A DNA stretch of 64,000 nucleotides from JAJZGK01 sp035538795 (GTDB taxonomy: Bacteria; Pseudomonadota; Alphaproteobacteria; Rhodospirillales; Magnetospirillaceae), in the NCBI GenBank assembly GCA_035538795.1, contig DATLJS010000041.1:1-64000 (forward strand). Direction: 5' to 3'. The notes under the pieces are model-generated. The model did not search any database and had not been told where the DNA came from. It saw nothing but the letters and a program-made list of their open reading frames with translations. Each line of letters starts with the position of its first letter. Positions within the stretch are counted from its first letter, which is position 1. The position numbers were made by a program, and so were the translations under genes. Shown piece by piece: positions 61,000-64,000 of the stretch.

Positions 61000-62304
61000 A
61001 TGAAAAACAGACAGACCATCCTTATCTTCGTGGCGCTGTTGCTGGGCATCGTCGTGGGCGATGTCTGCAATTTGACGCTGGATACGGCGAAGGCCGCCGA
61101 TATGGCCGGCTATTTCGCCATTCTGACCGACATCTTCCTGCGCATGATCAAGATGATCATCGCTCCGTTGATTTTTGCCACCCTGGTGGCGGGATTGGCC
61201 GGCATGGGTGATACCGCCACCGTCGGCCGCGTCGGCGGCAAGGCATTGGGGTGGTTTGTTTTCGCGTCGACGATCTCGCTGTTCCTGGGGTTGATTTTCG
61301 CCAACATGCTACAGCCGGGCGCGGCGCTGTCGATGCCGCTGCCGGATGTCGGTACCGCCACTAATCTGAAGACTTCGTCCTTGAATCTGAAGGATTTCAT
61401 CACGCACGTCTTCCCGAAGAACATCGTCGAAGCGATGGCCGGGAATGAGATTCTGCAAATCCTGATCTTCGCTCTGTTCTTCGGCATTGCTCTGAGCCAT
61501 GTCCGCAACAAGGGCGCGGCCACCCTGGCCGAAAGCATTGAGGGCGTGGTGCCGGTAATGTTGAAGGTCACCGACTATGTCATGCGCTTCGCCCCTCTGG
61601 GCGTGTTCGGCGCCGTGGCCAACGCCATCACCACCAAGGGGCTGGGCGTTCTGTTGGTTTACGGCCGTTTCGCCGGCAGCTTCTATCTGACCTTGTTCGT
61701 CCTGTGGGCGGTGCTGATCGGCGCCGGTTATCTGGTGCTGGGCCGTGAGGTGTTCCGTCTGGTCAAGTTCGTGCGTTCGCCCATGCTGCTGGGTTTCGCC
61801 ACCGCCACCAGCGAGGCGGCTTATCCCCGCCTGATGAAGCGTTTGGAGCAATTCGGCGTCAACGAGCGTGTGGTCGGCTTCATTCTGCCGCTGGGTTATT
61901 CCTTCAATCTTGACGGCTCGATGATCTACACCACCTTTGCCGCGCTGTTCGTCTCCCAGGCCTACAACATTCCCCTGGGTCTGGAGCAGCAGGTGCTGAT
62001 GCTGCTGATCCTGATGGTGTCCAGCAAGGGGATCGCCGGCGTGCCGCGCGCCTCGCTGGTGGTGGTCGCCGCCGTCCTGCCCATGTTCAATCTGCCCGAA
62101 GCCGGCATTCTGCTGATCCTGGGCATCGACCATTTCCTGGACATGGGCCGCACGGCCACCAACGTGCTGGGCAACGCCATCGCCACCGCCGTGGTGGCCA
62201 AGTGGGAAAACGCCATGGTGCCGGTGGGCGCCGCCGCGTCGGATGTCGGCGAAGAGGAAGAACTGGCGCCTGCCGTGGCCGTAGCCTCGACGACCCAGCC
62301 GTAA
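61000..62304 (+). CDS. DAACS-family dicarboxylate/amino acid:cation symporter
   Basis: A 434-residue membrane protein of the DctA/GltP family: DIFLRMIKMIIAPLIFATLVAG, the transport core SEAAYPRLMKRLEQFGV, LPLGYSFNLDGSMIYTT, and the helix-8 region DHFLDMGRTATNVLGNAIA. It imports C4-dicarboxylates, glutamate or aspartate with protons or sodium. The periplasmic asparaginase divergently upstream makes aspartate a likely substrate, and the DctB-like kinase downstream makes C4-dicarboxylates possible too. The ribosome site is GGAGACGTTGAG. Confidence 0.93.
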   Translation: MKNRQTILIFVALLLGIVVGDVCNLTLDTAKAADMAGYFAILTDIFLRMIKMIIAPLIFATLVAGLAGMGDTATVGRVGGKALGWFVFASTISLFLGLIFANMLQPGAALSMPLPDVGTATNLKTSSLNLKDFITHVFPKNIVEAMAGNEILQILIFALFFGIALSHVRNKGAATLAESIEGVVPVMLKVTDYVMRFAPLGVFGAVANAITTKGLGVLLVYGRFAGSFYLTLFVLWAVLIGAGYLVLGREVFRLVKFVRSPMLLGFATATSEAAYPRLMKRLEQFGVNERVVGFILPLGYSFNLDGSMIYTTFAALFVSQAYNIPLGLEQQVLMLLILMVSSKGIAGVPRASLVVVAAVLPMFNLPEAGILLILGIDHFLDMGRTATNVLGNAIATAVVAKWENAMVPVGAAASDVGEEEELAPAVAVASTTQP

Positions 62305-62318
62305 GGGGCGAAAACGGC

Positions 62319-62352
62319 AACCGGCGGGGTTCGTTCCCGCCGGTTTTTCTTA
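62319..62352 (+). terminator. Rho-independent terminator of the symporter gene
   Basis: A 10-bp stem AACCGGCGGG/CCCGCCGGTT with a seven-base loop and TTTCTT. Confidence 0.85.
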
Positions 62353-62476
62353 AGGTTTCAAACCGGAACCGCGCCCGTCGGCCATGCGGGCTTTCATCTT
62401 CGTCAACGGCGCTCGCTCCTGATACAAGAAAGCGGGCGTTGAGGCCGGCTGCGGGCGGGAAAAGGCAATAGGGCAC

Positions 62477-63283
62477 ATGATGGATTGGGATTGGCTGAAT
62501 AGCCTGTCGGATTGGAGCGTGCTGCTTAATCTGGGAATCATGGCGGTGGCGGCTTTCGCCGCCGGCGTCGTGGATGCCGTGGTCGGCGGCGGCGGGCTGA
62601 TTCAGGTTCCCATGCTGTTGACGCAGTTTCCCAGCACGGCTATCCCCGTTCTGTTCGGCACCAACAAGGTGTCGAGCATCGCCGGAACTTCGGCGGCCAT
62701 GGTGCGTTACGGCCGGTCGGTTCCCATTCCCTGGGCGGTGGTGCTGCCGGCCACGGCGGCGGCGTTGGCGGGATCGTGGATCGGCGCGGCTTTGGTGTCG
62801 TGGCTGCCGCGCGCCTGGATGCAGCCGCTGGTGTTGGCGATGATGGTCGGCGCCGCCGTCTATACCTTCATGAAGAAAGATTTCGGCCATGCCGAAACCC
62901 GCGAACTGCGTCCCTCCGACCGCTGGCGGGGCGCGTTGCTGGGGTTGTCCATCGGTCTTTACGACGGCTTTTTCGGTCCGGGAACCGGCAGCTTTCTACT
63001 GTTCGCCTTCGTTCGCCTGTTCGGCATGGATTTCCTGAAGGCGACGGCCAGCGCCAAGGTTATCAACGTCGCCACCAATGTCGCCGCCATCGCTTTTTTC
63101 GCCAGCCACGGTCCCATTCTATGGGGCGTCGGACTGATGATGGCCGTCTGCAATCTATTGGGCGGCCAGACCGGCGCGGTGCTGGCCCTGCGCCACGGCT
63201 CCGGCTTCATCCGCAAGGCGTTCCTGGGCGTCGTGGTGGTGTTGATCGGCAAGCTGGCCTGGGGAATGGTAGGGAGTCTTTAG
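62477..63283 (+). CDS. TSUP-family (TauE/SafE) permease
   Basis: A 268-residue membrane protein with about seven helices and the family's two-fold motif: GVVDAVVGGGGLIQVPMLL and GLYDGFFGPGTGSFLLFAFV. TauE/SafE proteins export sulfite, sulfoacetate or related organosulfur anions. The substrate is not indicated. Two adjacent ATG codons begin the frame. Confidence 0.9.
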   Translation: MMDWDWLNSLSDWSVLLNLGIMAVAAFAAGVVDAVVGGGGLIQVPMLLTQFPSTAIPVLFGTNKVSSIAGTSAAMVRYGRSVPIPWAVVLPATAAALAGSWIGAALVSWLPRAWMQPLVLAMMVGAAVYTFMKKDFGHAETRELRPSDRWRGALLGLSIGLYDGFFGPGTGSFLLFAFVRLFGMDFLKATASAKVINVATNVAAIAFFASHGPILWGVGLMMAVCNLLGGQTGAVLALRHGSGFIRKAFLGVVVVLIGKLAWGMVGSL

Positions 63284-63330
63284 GGTCGTCTGCTAACATC
63301 GTCGCCGGAAAAGGACTATTGCTCTTCCCC

Positions 63331-64000
63331 ATGCTGCTGACACCCCGTCTTCGCCGTATCGCCTTGCAACTGACCGGCATTCTGCTGCTGTCGGCGCTGG
63401 CCGGGCTGTGGGGGTATCATGTGCGCATGCACAGCGGCCTGTCCGATTTGCGCGATCTGGGACGGCACCGGCTGGATCTGGCGGCGTCGAGCCTTGAGCG
63501 GGAAATCGACAAATACGCCTATTTTCCCGCCACGCTGGGGCTGGAACGCAATGTCCTGGAGCTTTTGCACCATAGCCGCGAGGACGCGGTAAGCGAGGTC
63601 AACCGCTATCTGGAGCAGGTCAGCAAGCGGTCGGGGGCCCTGGCGGTCTATATCCTGGATGCCGGCGGGCATGTGGTGGCCACCAGCAACTGGAACACCG
63701 GCGAAAGCTTCATGGGCGAGAACCTGTCCTACCGGCCTTATTTTTTCGAGGCGGTGGTCTATGGTTCGGGGCGTTTTTTCGGCATCGGCACCACCCTGGG
63801 CGTTCCCGGCTATTACCTGTCTTCGGCCATCACCGACGGCGATCACGTGATCGGCGTGGCGGTGGTCAAGGTCAGCCTGGAGCAATTGGAACGGTCCTGG
63901 CCGGTGGTCGAGGTGCCCGTGCTGGTGACCGACGAGAACGGCGTGGTCATTCTGTCGTCGGTGTCGGGGTGGAAGTTTTTCACTTTGCAGCCGCTGGACG
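63331..64000 (+). CDS. dctB: DctB-like C4-dicarboxylate sensor kinase, N-terminal part
   Basis: The open frame runs off the right edge without a stop. The 223 visible codons show helix 1 (about 9-28) and a periplasmic double-Cache/PAS-like region with the DctB signature YFPATLGLERNVLELL, then SWNTGESF-type residues NWNTGESFMGENLSYRPYF and the ligand-loop GTTLGVPGYYLSSAI. DctB senses C4-dicarboxylates and activates DctD to induce dctA. A dctD gene would be expected outside the window. An in-frame TTG at 63319 is an alternative start. Confidence 0.85.
   Translation, partial: MLLTPRLRRIALQLTGILLLSALAGLWGYHVRMHSGLSDLRDLGRHRLDLAASSLEREIDKYAYFPATLGLERNVLELLHHSREDAVSEVNRYLEQVSKRSGALAVYILDAGGHVVATSNWNTGESFMGENLSYRPYFFEAVVYGSGRFFGIGTTLGVPGYYLSSAITDGDHVIGVAVVKVSLEQLERSWPVVEVPVLVTDENGVVILSSVSGWKFFTLQPLD

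Noticed and set aside
1..64000. CRISPR arrays, insertion sequences, prophage and magnetosome genes
   Set aside because: No regularly spaced repeats, transposase or phage motifs, and no Mam-type proteins were recognised.

Overview
The window is 64 kb of GC-rich (roughly 60-65%), tightly packed bacterial chromosome. Gene content suggests an alphaproteobacterium of the Rhodospirillales, plausibly Magnetospirillum-like: a PduO-type cobalamin adenosyltransferase beside etfB, hemerythrin, a NapC/NirT-type multihaem cytochrome, many complex sensor kinases and a DctB-type kinase. This placement is inferred from gene content only. No rRNA, phage, transposase, CRISPR or magnetosome gene was seen. One tRNA gene (Val, GAC) is present.

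Layout. 1-6.5 kb: housekeeping genes (etfB start, cobalamin adenosyltransferase, lptG plus a PAP2 phosphatase, rsmD-rluB-amidotransferase operon, tadA, an AhpD-like protein). 6.5-19.5 kb: a glucan/glucoside region with a GH17-type membrane protein, two different GH1 beta-glucosidases, a 1018-residue hybrid kinase, a cNMP-binding protein, a SEL1-repeat protein coupled to an unknown 559-residue protein, and an ABC half-transporter whose ATPase motifs are eroded. 19.8-28.6 kb: YceI-cytochrome b561-YceI, an extensin-like lipoprotein, a PAS kinase, a DMT exporter, and a LysR gene divergent from a CidA/LrgB pair. 28.5-36 kb: LysE exporter, a polar amino-acid ABC importer, HDAC-like deacetylase, bacteriohemerythrin, enoyl-CoA hydratase and accA. 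36-42 kb: a radical SAM-glycosyltransferase fusion with a possible small peptide gene downstream, divergent from a type I secretion ABC/HlyD pair. 42-47 kb: glycogen metabolism (glk, glgA, divergent glgC). 47-52 kb: lytic transglycosylase, a candidate sRNA, an orphan response regulator, an FmdE-like protein, N-formylglutamate amidohydrolase and tRNA-Val. 52.5-57.1 kb: a co-oriented set of response regulator, histidine kinase, Cyc2-like cytochrome-porin, class I cytochrome c and tetrahaem NapC/NirT cytochrome. 57-64 kb: LysR, a GNAT/acyltransferase-like gene with an unknown partner, periplasmic asparaginase divergent from a dicarboxylate/amino-acid symporter, a TauE/SafE permease and the start of a DctB-like kinase.

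The strongest candidate for an under-described system is the 52.5-57.1 kb cluster. It encodes one component for each envelope layer (outer-membrane haem-porin, periplasmic cytochrome, quinone-linked membrane cytochrome) next to a two-component system, so it could be a regulated electron conduit across the cell envelope. The second is the radical SAM-glycosyltransferase fusion with its downstream small ORF and the divergent type I exporter. Both readings are inferences from motifs and gene order.
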